From the NCBI RefSeq assembly GCF_903819435.1, contig NZ_CAIJDP010000068.1, positions 418,828 through 482,827 on the forward strand: a stretch of DNA of 64,000 nt. Direction: 5' to 3'. The position numbers were made by a program, and so were the translations under genes. Below, one piece after another: positions 43,020 through 52,214 of the stretch. The stretch comes from Flavobacterium salmonis (GTDB lineage: Bacteria > Bacteroidota > Bacteroidia > Flavobacteriales > Flavobacteriaceae). The notes under the pieces were generated by a model. That model was not told the DNA's origin. It worked only from the letters and a program-made list of their open reading frames with translations, and did not search any database. Every line of letters starts with the position of its first letter. Position 1 is the first letter of the stretch.

Positions 43020-43814
43020 ATGAAAAAGTTTTTAATTCTGATTTTGATTTGCTTTGTGCAAAATGTGTTTTCACAACATAAAGAACCAACTATTAAATCA
43101 GATCCAAACGCAGTAACTAATAGTACTGAAGATGGTTCTTATGTAGACAAGCAACCTGAATTCCCTGGTGGACCAGATGCTTTGCATAATGTTTTTTTGA
43201 AAAAAAACTACAAAATGCCAAATGTGTCTGGGTTAAAAGGTAAAGTTTATGTAACTTTCATTGTCGAAAAAGATGGTACACTGAACAATATAAAAGTTTT
43301 AAGAGATATTGGTTATGGAACAGGAGAAGAAGCAATTAGAGTTTTAAAATTATCTCCAAAGTGGATTCCTGCTAAAAGAAACAATGAGTCTGTTAGATGG
43401 AAATATTCATTTCCTATAACTATAATTGGAAATGAACCACCTAATGCATCCAAATTACATGAATTGACTAAAAATAGTTCAGTAACACCCGTTATCGAAG
43501 AAGAAGAAAACCAAGTGTATAATACGGCTGGGCTAGAAGTGAGACCTGAATTTCCAGGTGGTCAACAAGCATTAGAACTCTTTTTAAAAGAAAACTATAA
43601 AAATCCACAAAAAGACCTAAAAGGAAAAGTGTATACTACTTTTATTATTGAAAAAGATGGATCTTTAACTGATATAAAAATTTTAAGAGATATTGGACAC
43701 GGAACAGGTACAGAAGCTATTCGAGTTTTAAAATTATCACCAAAATGGAGTCCTGGAAAACAAAATAATATTGTAGTTAGAGTTCTTTATTCCATACCTA
43801 TAATTGTTCACTAA
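43020..43814 (+). CDS. Exported protein with two TonB C-terminal domains in tandem
   Basis: A 264-residue protein with a signal peptide (ends NVFSQ). Two copies of the TonB C-terminal fold follow: first at about 48-143 (FPGGPDALHNVFL ... VTFIVEKDG ... VLKLSPKW) and second at about 172-262 (FPGGQQALELFL ... TTFIIEKDG ... VLKLSPKW). There is no proline-rich linker or clear transmembrane anchor of energy-transducing TonB, so it may bind envelope partners rather than transmit force. The repeats are about 60% similar by eye, indicating internal duplication. Confidence 0.82.
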   Translation: MKKFLILILICFVQNVFSQHKEPTIKSDPNAVTNSTEDGSYVDKQPEFPGGPDALHNVFLKKNYKMPNVSGLKGKVYVTFIVEKDGTLNNIKVLRDIGYGTGEEAIRVLKLSPKWIPAKRNNESVRWKYSFPITIIGNEPPNASKLHELTKNSSVTPVIEEEENQVYNTAGLEVRPEFPGGQQALELFLKENYKNPQKDLKGKVYTTFIIEKDGSLTDIKILRDIGHGTGTEAIRVLKLSPKWSPGKQNNIVVRVLYSIPIIVH

Positions 43815-43862
43815 TATACTTCACAATCCTTTCTCACAAAAGTTCCCAAATCAAACTTTATC

Positions 43863-44990
43863 ATGAGTAAACTCCCTAACGTAACCACCAGCATCTTTAC
43901 GGCAATGTCAAAAATGGCAGCCGAATATAATGCGATAAATCTTTCTCAGGGATTTCCAAATTTTCCGGTTGATGAAAGGATGACGGATATTGTAGCGAGA
44001 TTAGCAAAAGAAAATGTGCACCAATATACACCAATGGCAGGATATCCGCCGTTGATGAATCAAATTGCAAAATTAGTTCTGAGTTCCTATAACAGAATTA
44101 TAAATCCTGACACAGAACTTTTAATTACAGCCGGTGCAACTCAGGGAATTTTCACTACGATTTTAGCCTTAGTAAAAGAAAACGACGAAGTCATTATTTT
44201 GGATCCGAGCTACGATTCTTACGAATCTCCTGTTTTACTTTGCAAAGCCAAACCAGTGCGGGTAGCACTAAATGATGATTACACTCCAAATTGGGAAACG
44301 ATAGAAAAAGCCTGTTCTGCAAAAAGCAAATTGATGATCATCAACAATCCCAATAATCCAACAGGGAAAATTCTAACCGAAGCGGATTTTGTTCAGCTAC
44401 AAAATCTTCTTGAAAAATATCCTGACATCATAGTTTTATCAGACGAAGTTTATGAATACATTACTTTCGAAGAAAAACATATTTCGGCACATACCAAAAG
44501 TTTCCTCTTAGACCGATGTATAATGGTTTCTTCTTTTGGAAAATCATTCCATATTACAGGATGGAAAATCGGATACACCATTGCCCCTGAATATCTGATG
44601 AAAGAAATTAAAAAAGTACATCAGTTTTTGGTTTTTAGTGTTAACAGTATTTCACAGTTTGCCATAAGCGAATATTTAGATATTGTCGACGTCAATTTAC
44701 TTGGAAAATTCTATCAGGAGAAACGCGATTATTTTCAAAAACTGCTTCAAAATAGCCGATTTGAACTAAAACCATGCGAAGGAACTTATTTTCAGGTTGC
44801 TTCCTATGCTTCAATCTCAAACGAGGATGATGTTACGTTTTGTAAAAGACTAATCACAGATCATGGTGTTGCCGCAATTCCAATTTCAACCTTTTATTCT
44901 GACCATAAAGACAAGAAATTAATACGTTTTTGTTTCGCCAAAGATAACTTCACACTCGAATCTGCAGCAAAAAAAATATGCGCAATCTAA
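43863..44990 (+). CDS. Methionine aminotransferase (YbdL-like, PLP fold type I)
   Basis: A 375-residue class I aminotransferase. The N-terminal NLSQGFPNFP is a known landmark of methionine/kynurenine aminotransferases; the PLP-contacting NNPNNPTGK at about 160 and lysine in SSFGKSFHITGWKIGY (about 232) are present, as is the arginine-containing end RFCFAKDNF. In the methionine salvage pathway the enzyme transaminates KMTB to methionine. No other salvage genes are adjacent. Confidence 0.9.
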   Translation: MSKLPNVTTSIFTAMSKMAAEYNAINLSQGFPNFPVDERMTDIVARLAKENVHQYTPMAGYPPLMNQIAKLVLSSYNRIINPDTELLITAGATQGIFTTILALVKENDEVIILDPSYDSYESPVLLCKAKPVRVALNDDYTPNWETIEKACSAKSKLMIINNPNNPTGKILTEADFVQLQNLLEKYPDIIVLSDEVYEYITFEEKHISAHTKSFLLDRCIMVSSFGKSFHITGWKIGYTIAPEYLMKEIKKVHQFLVFSVNSISQFAISEYLDIVDVNLLGKFYQEKRDYFQKLLQNSRFELKPCEGTYFQVASYASISNEDDVTFCKRLITDHGVAAIPISTFYSDHKDKKLIRFCFAKDNFTLESAAKKICAI

Positions 44991-45042
44991 AGTTTTTCTA
45001 AAATTTATAACAATATTATGCATGCATCCTATTTAAATTAAT

Positions 45043-45050
45043 TAATTTTG
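45043..45050 (+). promoter_or_regulatory. -7 box TAATTTTG for the dienoyl-CoA-reductase-like SDR
   Basis: TANNTTTG match 15 nt upstream of the ATG at 45066; no convincing -33 element. Confidence 0.45.
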
Positions 45051-45065
45051 TAAAAATAAAAAAGT

Positions 45066-45947
45066 ATGAGCTATACAGATAAAATGTTAAGAGACGATGC
45101 TTTAAAAGGTAAAGTCATTGTAGTTACAGGCGGTGGAAGCGGTTTAGGAAAAGCAATGACCAAATATTTTTTAGAATTAGGAGCTCAGGTAGCGATTACT
45201 TCAAGAGATTTAGAAAAGCTTAAAACGACTGCAACAGAACTCGAAACTGAAACTGGAGGAAAATGTTTACCGCTCCAATGTGATGTTCGTCATTATGAAG
45301 AAGTCGAAAACATGCTTCAGGAAGTTTTAAAAACTTTTGGAAAAGTAGATGTCCTTTTAAATAATGCAGCCGGAAATTTTATTTCTCCAACAGAACGTCT
45401 GTCTGCCAACGCATTTGACACTGTTATAGATATCGTACTAAAAGGTTCTAAAAACTGTACACTCGCTTTTGGAAAGCATTGGATTGACACTAAACAAACA
45501 TCTGCAACGATTTTAAATATCGTAACTACATATGCCTGGACGGGTTCTGCATACGTGGTCCCAAGTGCAACAGCGAAAGCAGGAGTTTTGGCTATGACCA
45601 GAAGTCTGGCTGTAGAATGGGCAAAATACGGAATTCGTTCTAATGCAATTGCTCCGGGGCCATTTCCTACTAAAGGAGCCTGGGACAGATTATTACCGGG
45701 AGATTTGGCAGAGAAATTTGATATGGCAAAAAAAGTACCTCTAAAACGTGTAGGTGATCATCAGGAATTAGCCAATTTAGCAGCTTATTTAGTTTCTGAT
45801 TTTTCGGCTTATGTAAACGGCGATGTCATTACAATTGACGGTGGAGAATGGTTAAAAGGAGCCGGACAATTCAACTTATTAGAAGCAATCCCCGAAGAAC
45901 TATGGGATCAGCTTGAAATGATGATAAAAGCAAAAAAGAATAAATAA
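45066..45947 (+). CDS. SDR-family oxidoreductase, 2,4-dienoyl-CoA reductase type
   Basis: A 293-residue SDR. The Rossmann motif GGGSGLGKA at about 22-30, NNAAGNF (about 100) and the late catalytic segment resembling Tyr-free DECR-type sites (VVPSATAKAGVLAMTRSLAVEW) suggest the mitochondrial-DECR/FadH-like branch, where the usual YxxxK is replaced. It would reduce 2,4-dienoyl-CoA in unsaturated fatty-acid oxidation. The tail IDGGEWLKGAGQFN is typical of this group. It is monocistronic with a terminator. Confidence 0.82.
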   Translation: MSYTDKMLRDDALKGKVIVVTGGGSGLGKAMTKYFLELGAQVAITSRDLEKLKTTATELETETGGKCLPLQCDVRHYEEVENMLQEVLKTFGKVDVLLNNAAGNFISPTERLSANAFDTVIDIVLKGSKNCTLAFGKHWIDTKQTSATILNIVTTYAWTGSAYVVPSATAKAGVLAMTRSLAVEWAKYGIRSNAIAPGPFPTKGAWDRLLPGDLAEKFDMAKKVPLKRVGDHQELANLAAYLVSDFSAYVNGDVITIDGGEWLKGAGQFNLLEAIPEELWDQLEMMIKAKKNK

Positions 45948-46001
45948 TTACAAGTGCTTACTAAATTCAGAATATTTTATTAAAACTATACTGATTGCAC
46001 G

Positions 46002-46036
46002 AAATCCCGAAGGTTTTTACTTTCGGGATTTTTTTA
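46002..46036 (+). terminator. Terminator after the DECR-like SDR gene
   Basis: AAATCCCGAA (46002-46011) and TTCGGGATTT (46022-46031) pair, followed by a T run. Confidence 0.85.
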
Positions 46037-46166
46037 TAATTTTCACCATATAAACAATATAAATTCAGTTGAGCAACATTTTGTTTAAACATTTTCCAGT
46101 TTAAATTTACTTAGATTACTTATATGGTTAAATTATATTAAATGTTTAGCGATTCAGTTAAATTAT

Positions 46167-46174
46167 TATTTTTG
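46167..46174 (+). promoter_or_regulatory. -7 box TATTTTTG for udk
   Basis: TANNTTTG match 26 nt upstream of the ATG at 46201. GCGAAACA follows. Confidence 0.5.
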
Positions 46175-46200
46175 CGAAACAAATTATAACATCAAAATTT

Positions 46201-46809
46201 ATGCTCATTATTGGAATTGCCGGAGGAACAGGAAGTGGAAAAACAACAGTAGTACACCAAATCATGAATGAATTACCGGACACCGAGGTGGGTGTAATTT
46301 CTCAGGATTCATACTATAAAGAAACCCACAATTTGTCATTTGATGAAAGGGCATTAATCAATTTTGATCATCCTCGTGCTATAGATTTCGAATTACTGGT
46401 AAAACATCTTAAAGCCTTAAAAGCAGGCGAAACCATAGATCAGCCTGTTTACTCTTTTATCCAGCACAACAGAACAGATGACACTGTATCAACACACCCA
46501 AGAAAAGTAATGATTGTTGAAGGGATCTTGATTTTAACAAATCCTGAATTACGGGAACTTTTTGATATAAAAATATACGTTCATGCTGATTCTGATGAAA
46601 GATTAATCCGTCGCTTAAAAAGAGATATTTCAGAACGCGGACGCGATATTGACGAAGTTTTAAACCGTTATCAAAACACCTTAAAACCGATGCACGAGCA
46701 ATTTATCGAACCTTCGAAAGCTTTTGCCGATATCATTATTCCGAATGATAAATACAATACCGTAGCAATAGATGTAGTTCGTGCTGTAATTAATCAGCGT
46801 ATTTTATAA
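46201..46809 (+). CDS. udk: Uridine kinase
   Basis: Phosphorylates uridine and cytidine in pyrimidine salvage (202 residues). Walker A GGTGSGKTT is at about 8-16; the nucleoside-binding region with SQDSYYK and FDHPRAIDF follows, then the lid RDISERGRDID. All key motifs are intact. It is separated by a palindromic repeat from the divIC gene downstream. Confidence 0.95.
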   Translation: MLIIGIAGGTGSGKTTVVHQIMNELPDTEVGVISQDSYYKETHNLSFDERALINFDHPRAIDFELLVKHLKALKAGETIDQPVYSFIQHNRTDDTVSTHPRKVMIVEGILILTNPELRELFDIKIYVHADSDERLIRRLKRDISERGRDIDEVLNRYQNTLKPMHEQFIEPSKAFADIIIPNDKYNTVAIDVVRAVINQRIL

Positions 46810-46837
46810 TTTTTATTGTAAATTTATTCCATAAAAA

Positions 46838-46972
46838 TAAGGAGCTATTCCGCTTTGCCCTTTATCTTTTTGTATCCGAAAAAGCCATAAAAAGGATATC
46901 GGCTCAAACGAAGTTCACTGAACACAAATAAAAAAATAAACTTTGTGAAGTAATCGGGGCTAAAAAGGTAAA
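46838..46972. repeat. Dispersed palindromic repeat, copy C
   Basis: GAGCTATTCCGCTTTG opening, the TTTATCTTTTTGTATCC arm, its partner AAAAAGGATATCGGCTC, and a closing TAATCGGGGCTA. It resembles copies A, B and D and sits between udk and the divIC gene. Confidence 0.6.
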
Positions 46973-47010
46973 TCTCCTTAAAAGAAGTAATCGGTTAAAA
47001 ATAAATTAAA

Positions 47011-47337
47011 ATGAAAAATCCATACAAAGACAAAAAATGGTTCAAATTTCTAAGCAATAAATATGTTTGGGTTTTACTGTTTTTTATAGTTTGGATGCTA
47101 TTTTTAGATAATTATTCTTATTTCGACCATCGGTTTTTAAATAATCAGATTAACGAACTTGAAGACAATAAAACCTATTATCAGGAAGAAATCAAAAAAG
47201 ACCAGGAACAGATCAAACAACTCAAAAATCCTGAACAAATAGAGAAATACGCCCGCGAAAAGTACTTCATGAAAAAAGACAGCGAAGACATATACATTAT
47301 TAAATTTGAAGGCGATACAATTCAGGAAAAAGAATAA
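47011..47337 (+). CDS. Septum formation initiator DivIC/FtsB-like protein
   Basis: Small bitopic division protein (108 residues): short basic N-terminus, one transmembrane helix (about 17-37, WVLLFFIVWMLFL), a coiled coil (about 45-75, INELEDNKTYYQEEIKKDQ) and the conserved end NPEQIEKYAREKYFMKK. It would bridge FtsL and FtsQ in the divisome. It begins an apparent operon with mutA (11 nt gap). Confidence 0.87.
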   Translation: MKNPYKDKKWFKFLSNKYVWVLLFFIVWMLFLDNYSYFDHRFLNNQINELEDNKTYYQEEIKKDQEQIKQLKNPEQIEKYAREKYFMKKDSEDIYIIKFEGDTIQEKE

Positions 47338-47348
47338 ACATAAAACTA

Positions 47349-48713
47349 ATGGCTACTACCCTATTCGACGATTTTAGTCCGATTTCATCCAAACAATGGA
47401 AACAAAAAATTCAGTTTGAACTGGAGGGTGCCGATTACAACAAAACTGTAATCTGGAATTCTCCTGAAGATATACAGGTAAAGCCATTTTACCATTATGA
47501 TGAAGATTTCAAAACTTCCCAGATAGAAACTCAGGCTTCTAATTTTAAAATCTGCCAAAACATATTTGTTTACGATGTTGAAAAATCGATTCAAAAAGCA
47601 ATAGACACCCTTGAAAGAGGTGCCGAAAGTTTGCGTTTTACCATTCAAAATGAAAAAATAGACATTCAAAAATTATTAGAAAATCTTCCTTTAGAAAACC
47701 GAATCGTTTACTTTAATTTGAATTTTATTTCAATCGATTTCGTAAAAAAACTGGATACTATTTCAATTCAAAAAAAAACTGTTTTTTATTGCAATTTAGA
47801 TCCAATTGGCCATTTAGCCAGAGAAGGAAATTGGTTTGCGACATCTGATAAAAATAATTTTGAAACACTCGAAAAGATTTCAAAAGCAACAGCAAATCTT
47901 TCCCTATTAAGTATTGACTCAGGTCTCTACCAAAATGCCGGAGCCAATATAACACAGCAGATCGCATACAGTCTGTCGCATGCAAACGAATACCTGAATC
48001 GCTTTCCGGATTTAAAGAAACCAATTGTATTTCAGGTAGCTGTAGGAACTAATTATTTCTTTGAAATTGCAAAACTTCGTGCCCTGCGAATACTTTTCAA
48101 CTTAATTGCTGCCGAATACAATCCTGATTTGGAGTGTCATTTATTGGTTACGCCAACCAAACGCAATAAAACCATATACGATTACAATGTCAACATGCTT
48201 CGCACCACGACAGAATGCATGTCGGCAATATTAGGAGGGGCAGATACTGTTGCCAATTTGCCTTACGATTCTTTGTACCACAAAGACAATGAATTTGGTG
48301 ACCGGATTGCTAGAAATCAATTATTGATATTAAAGCATGAAAGTTACTTCGACAAGGTGGACAATCCTGCTGATGGCAGTTATTATATTGAAAGTTTAAC
48401 CATTCAACTAGCCGAAAAAAGTCTCGCTCTATTTAAAGATATTGAAGCTAACGGAGGCTTTTTGAAACTTTTGAATGATGGAAGCATCAAAAAGAAAATT
48501 CAGGAAAGCGCTAATAAAGAACAGGAATTATTCGATACCAAAAAAGAAGTTTTATTAGGTACAAATAAATATCCAAACCCGGAAGACAAAATGAAACATG
48601 ATTTAGAACTGTTTCCCTTTGTAAAAATAAAACCCAGAAAAACATTGATTACACCTATAATTGAAAAAAGATTAGCCGAAAAACTGGAACAAGAACGTTT
48701 AGAACTTGAGTAA
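47349..48713 (+). CDS. mutA: Methylmalonyl-CoA mutase small subunit
   Basis: Catalytically inactive partner subunit of methylmalonyl-CoA mutase. The 454-residue protein contains only the TIM-barrel-like mutase domain (with TECMSAILGGADTVANLPYD and KVDNPADGSYYIE, both homologous to mutB) and lacks the C-terminal cobalamin-like domain of longer small subunits. It starts 11 nt after the divIC gene. The mutB gene comes 560 nt later, with a toxin-antitoxin pair inserted between them. Confidence 0.92.
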   Translation: MATTLFDDFSPISSKQWKQKIQFELEGADYNKTVIWNSPEDIQVKPFYHYDEDFKTSQIETQASNFKICQNIFVYDVEKSIQKAIDTLERGAESLRFTIQNEKIDIQKLLENLPLENRIVYFNLNFISIDFVKKLDTISIQKKTVFYCNLDPIGHLAREGNWFATSDKNNFETLEKISKATANLSLLSIDSGLYQNAGANITQQIAYSLSHANEYLNRFPDLKKPIVFQVAVGTNYFFEIAKLRALRILFNLIAAEYNPDLECHLLVTPTKRNKTIYDYNVNMLRTTTECMSAILGGADTVANLPYDSLYHKDNEFGDRIARNQLLILKHESYFDKVDNPADGSYYIESLTIQLAEKSLALFKDIEANGGFLKLLNDGSIKKKIQESANKEQELFDTKKEVLLGTNKYPNPEDKMKHDLELFPFVKIKPRKTLITPIIEKRLAEKLEQERLELE

Positions 48714-48755
48714 GACTAATTTGAAACAGTTATATTTGATAAAACTAAATAATTT

Positions 48756-48992
48756 ATGGAAGCAATAAGACGAATAATATCAGTAAAAAACCATTCTGTA
48801 ACTGTTATTTTACCTGAAGATTTTACTGCAAATGAAGTAGAAGTAATTATTTTGCCTGTTCAAAATGACGAATACAAAATCCCTCAATGGCAAATTGATC
48901 AGGTTAGGGAAAGAACTGAGAACTATTTAAAAAACCCAAATAATGTTACTGACATTGACGATTTTTTAAAAGAAATTGAAAGTGAATTATAA
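48756..48992 (+). CDS. Probable antitoxin of a RelE/ParE-type pair
   Basis: A 78-residue protein: a beta-rich N-terminal part (IRRIISVKNHSVTVILPEDF) and an acidic C-terminal helix ([25 protein letters not shown]), the form of many toxin-neutralising tails. It has no recognised DNA-binding motif name, but the immediate overlap of 17 nt with the ParE-like gene makes its role likely. The pair splits the mutAB operon and is transcribed in the same direction. Confidence 0.7.
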   Translation: MEAIRRIISVKNHSVTVILPEDFTANEVEVIILPVQNDEYKIPQWQIDQVRERTENYLKNPNNVTDIDDFLKEIESEL

Positions 48993-49272
48993 AATAGTAA
49001 TCCTTGAAGAAGCTAAAATAGATTATAAAAAATCATTACTATGGTATCGAAACACACACCCAAAATTAGCTATCAGATTTAATGATTGCTTTAAAAAAAG
49101 CTTAGCTATTATTAAAACAGATCCATTTTTATTTCAAATAAAATATGACAGTATAAGAATCATATTTTTCAAAACTTTTCCATATGCTATACATTATTCG
49201 ATTTACGAAAATTGCATCGTAATTAAGTCTATTTTTCATACATCAAGAGATAGTGAATTGAACCTTTTTTAA
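48976..49272 (+). CDS. RelE/ParE-family toxin
   Basis: A 98-residue protein with the small RelE/ParE fold: [20 protein letters not shown] at the N-terminus, central strand [20 protein letters not shown] and the C-terminal [14 protein letters not shown], whose arrangement matches ParE/RelE toxins. The start is uncertain: TTG at 48976 or GTG at 48982, both inside the antitoxin gene, so translation is coupled. Stop is 1 nt before the mutB ATG (49274). Target (ribosome or gyrase) cannot be told by eye. Confidence 0.8.
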   Translation: MKVNYKIVILEEAKIDYKKSLLWYRNTHPKLAIRFNDCFKKSLAIIKTDPFLFQIKYDSIRIIFFKTFPYAIHYSIYENCIVIKSIFHTSRDSELNLF

Positions 49273-49273
49273 A

Positions 49274-51424
49274 ATGACTTTACAATTGAGAAAAGACCTT
49301 AAACATATTAAGTTAAAAGTTAAAAGTGATGAATCAAATGAACAATTACATGATTCAGAATCTCTGATTGATAACTTTACTACAGCAGAAGGAATCGAAA
49401 TCAAAAAAAAATATTCTGAAAAAGATATTGAGGAATTCGAATTTTTAGATTTTGCCGCAGGTTTTCCTCCAAACCTTCGAGGTCCTTATACAACTATGTA
49501 TGTACAAAAACCTTGGACAATCCGCCAGTATGCGGGGTTTTCAACAGCAGAAGAAAGCAATACTTTTTATAGAAAAAATTTAGCAGCCGGTCAAAAGGGC
49601 TTATCCATAGCTTTTGATTTGCCAACACATCGAGGTTACGATTCAGATCATGAAAGAGTGGTTGGGGATGTCGGAAAAGCCGGGGTTGCCATTGATTCTG
49701 TCGAAGACATGAAAGTACTATTTGATCAGATTCCATTGGATGAAATGTCAGTTTCAATGACTATGAATGGGGCAGTTTTACCAATTATGGCATTTTATAT
49801 TGTAGCAGCTGAAGAACAAGGCGTAACAATTGAAAAATTGTCAGGAACAATTCAGAATGATATCTTGAAAGAGTTCATGGTTCGTAATACTTACATTTAT
49901 CCACCAACTCCTTCGATGAAAATCATTGCCGATATTTTTGAATTTACAAGCAAAAAAATGCCAAAATTCAATTCTATCTCAATTTCAGGATATCACATGC
50001 AGGAAGCGGGTGCAACTGCTCATATTGAATTAGCGTACACTCTTGCTGATGGTTTAGAATACATCAGAACCGGATTATCAACAGGTATGAGCATTGATGA
50101 ATTTGCACCAAGATTATCATTTTTCTGGGCAATTGGAATGAATCATTTTATGGAAATTGCCAAAATGAGAGCCGGAAGGATGATATGGGCCAAACTCGTA
50201 AAACAATTTAATCCAAAAAGTGACAAATCATTAGTTTTAAGAACACATTGCCAGACAAGCGGCTGGAGTTTAACAGAACAGGATCCTTTTAATAATGTGA
50301 CCCGAACTTGTATTGAAGCTTCAGCGGCAGCTTTTGGAGGAACCCAATCATTACACACCAATGCCCTTGACGAAGCAATTGCTTTACCAACAGACTTTTC
50401 TGCAAGAATCGCACGTAACACACAGATTTTTTTACAGGAAGAAACCAAAATTACCAAAACGGTAGATCCCTGGGCAGGAAGTTATTATATTGAGAGTCTT
50501 ACCAATGAAATGGTAGAAAAAACCTGGAAGCTTATTGAGGAAGTAGAAGAATTAGGTGGCATGACGAAAGCCATTGAAACCGGAATTCCAAAACTTAGAA
50601 TTGAAGAAGCTGCAGCGAAAAAACAAGCAAGAATTGACAGTGGGCAAGATATTATTGTAGGTGTAAATAAATTTAGATTAGAAAAGGAAGATCCTCTACA
50701 TATTTTAGATGTTGACAACCAAATGGTTCGCAAACAGCAAATTGAGCATCTTTCAAGAATAAAAGCAACCCGAAATACTGAAAAAGTAAACCAATCACTC
50801 GAAAAATTAATTCATTGTGCTAAAACCGGCCAGGGAAATTTACTGGAAATTGCTATCGAAGGTGCCCGAAACAGAGCAACTTTAGGCGAAATTAGTGATG
50901 CCCTCGAAAGTATTTTTGGCCGGTTCAAGGCTCAAATAAAATCTGTTAGTGGTGTGTATAGTGCAGCAATTAAAAACGATGAAAGTTTTGAAAAAGCAAA
51001 GCAGCTTGCTGACGTTTTTGCAAAACAAGAAGGAAGGCGTCCCAGAATTATGATTGCAAAAATGGGACAGGACGGACATGACCGTGGAGCAAAAGTAGTA
51101 GCAACAGGATATGCTGATGTAGGTTTTGATGTAGATATTGGTCCTTTGTTTCAAACACCAGCAGAAGCTGCAAAACAAGCTATTGAAAACGATGTTCATA
51201 TTTTAGGTGTTTCATCACTTGCAGCAGGTCACAAAACATTAGTCCCTCAAGTTATCGAAGAGCTAAAAAAACATGGTCGTGAAGATATTATGGTAATTGT
51301 TGGAGGTGTTATACCTAAGCAGGATTATCAATATTTATTTGATGCGGGTGCAATTGCTATTTTTGGCCCAGGAACAAAGATTAGTGAAGCAGCAATCAAA
51401 ATTTTAGAAATATTAATAGATTAA
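49274..51424 (+). CDS. mutB: Methylmalonyl-CoA mutase large subunit
   Basis: Adenosylcobalamin-dependent isomerase of (R)-methylmalonyl-CoA and succinyl-CoA (716 residues). The catalytic barrel has [20 protein letters not shown] and the substrate-channel motif; the C-terminal B12 domain has the base-off signature DGHDRGAK at about residue 600, then [11 protein letters not shown] and GGVIP. It starts 1 nt after the toxin gene, so the mutA-TA-mutB block is very tight, and ends at a terminator. Confidence 0.96.
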   Translation: MTLQLRKDLKHIKLKVKSDESNEQLHDSESLIDNFTTAEGIEIKKKYSEKDIEEFEFLDFAAGFPPNLRGPYTTMYVQKPWTIRQYAGFSTAEESNTFYRKNLAAGQKGLSIAFDLPTHRGYDSDHERVVGDVGKAGVAIDSVEDMKVLFDQIPLDEMSVSMTMNGAVLPIMAFYIVAAEEQGVTIEKLSGTIQNDILKEFMVRNTYIYPPTPSMKIIADIFEFTSKKMPKFNSISISGYHMQEAGATAHIELAYTLADGLEYIRTGLSTGMSIDEFAPRLSFFWAIGMNHFMEIAKMRAGRMIWAKLVKQFNPKSDKSLVLRTHCQTSGWSLTEQDPFNNVTRTCIEASAAAFGGTQSLHTNALDEAIALPTDFSARIARNTQIFLQEETKITKTVDPWAGSYYIESLTNEMVEKTWKLIEEVEELGGMTKAIETGIPKLRIEEAAAKKQARIDSGQDIIVGVNKFRLEKEDPLHILDVDNQMVRKQQIEHLSRIKATRNTEKVNQSLEKLIHCAKTGQGNLLEIAIEGARNRATLGEISDALESIFGRFKAQIKSVSGVYSAAIKNDESFEKAKQLADVFAKQEGRRPRIMIAKMGQDGHDRGAKVVATGYADVGFDVDIGPLFQTPAEAAKQAIENDVHILGVSSLAAGHKTLVPQVIEELKKHGREDIMVIVGGVIPKQDYQYLFDAGAIAIFGPGTKISEAAIKILEILID

Positions 51425-51439
51425 ACTAATTTTTCTATA

Positions 51440-51470
51440 AAAAAATCCCGATAGATTCGGGATTTTTTTT
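51440..51470 (+). terminator. Terminator after mutB
   Basis: AAAAAATCCCG... and CGGGATTTTTTTT pair around ATAGATT, followed by T residues. Confidence 0.85.
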
Positions 51471-51477
51471 CAAATTC

Positions 51478-52116
51478 TTAATCGTTAATAGTAGCATTAC
51501 TATCTGCTTCAATGTAAGAGAGATCATAGCCGCCAAAAGCCTTCATGTAGCTTCTTAAAGAGGTACCATAAGCATCTCTAAAATGTCTGTTACCATTGTT
51601 TTTAAAGAAGTTTTTTACTGAACCTGCACCACCTAAATGTGCTGCTGCTAAAATCCCTGATTCGGTAATTTCTAGGCCATTGATCGTTTTGCCTTCATAT
51701 TTGGCAATTTCACGACGTAATATCCATTTGTTTTTTGATAACAGTGCAATAAATGCTTTTTCTTGTAAAGCCGGATCCCTTAAAAAGGCTTCATCATTTT
51801 GAATACCTACTGATCTTAAAGTCTTAGAGCCAAATTGATATTTTCCCATGTAACCAATAGAATTTACTTTTCGGTATTTTCCTTGGGACTCTTTAAAAGC
51901 AACTGCTTCTTTGAAACCTATAAAATGGTTTCCGGTGTATGGAACACTTATATTAGGATAATCACCCTCTTCTTCCGATGGAAATAAGTATTCTGCTCCA
52001 TCTGTTTTTTCTGTAATAAACCAGGGTTTGGCTTTCAGACTAAAGGGTTTAAAACCCAAACTTAAAAATGTAATAATAACGATTAAACCCGCATAAAAAT
52101 ACCATTTCTTTATCAT
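51478..52116 (-). CDS. Exported lytic-transglycosylase-like protein
   Basis: A 212-residue protein with an N-terminal membrane anchor or signal (about 5-25). The region FKEAVAFKESQGKYRKVNSIGYMGKYQFG (about 70-98) resembles lysozyme-like transglycosylases, with the glutamate in FKESQG the likely catalytic residue and the GYMGKYQFG motif the usual substrate site. It probably cleaves peptidoglycan in the periplasm. A -7 box is upstream, so it appears independent of the dapF-mltG operon. Confidence 0.8.
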   Translation of the reverse strand: MIKKWYFYAGLIVIITFLSLGFKPFSLKAKPWFITEKTDGAEYLFPSEEEGDYPNISVPYTGNHFIGFKEAVAFKESQGKYRKVNSIGYMGKYQFGSKTLRSVGIQNDEAFLRDPALQEKAFIALLSKNKWILRREIAKYEGKTINGLEITESGILAAAHLGGAGSVKNFFKNNGNRHFRDAYGTSLRSYMKAFGGYDLSYIEADSNATIND

Positions 52117-52165
52117 AAATTGTTTTTCTTCAAAACGCTGTCACCTTTTTGAAATTTCTACGGTG

Positions 52166-52173
52166 CAAAGGTA
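52166..52173 (-). promoter_or_regulatory. -7 box TACCTTTG upstream of the transglycosylase-like gene
   Basis: TANNTTTG match on the minus strand, followed by GCACCG, about 49 nt upstream of the ATG. Confidence 0.5.
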
Positions 52174-52214
52174 ATAAATTCAAAACAATGCTGATAATCA
52201 ATAAAATAGCATTT

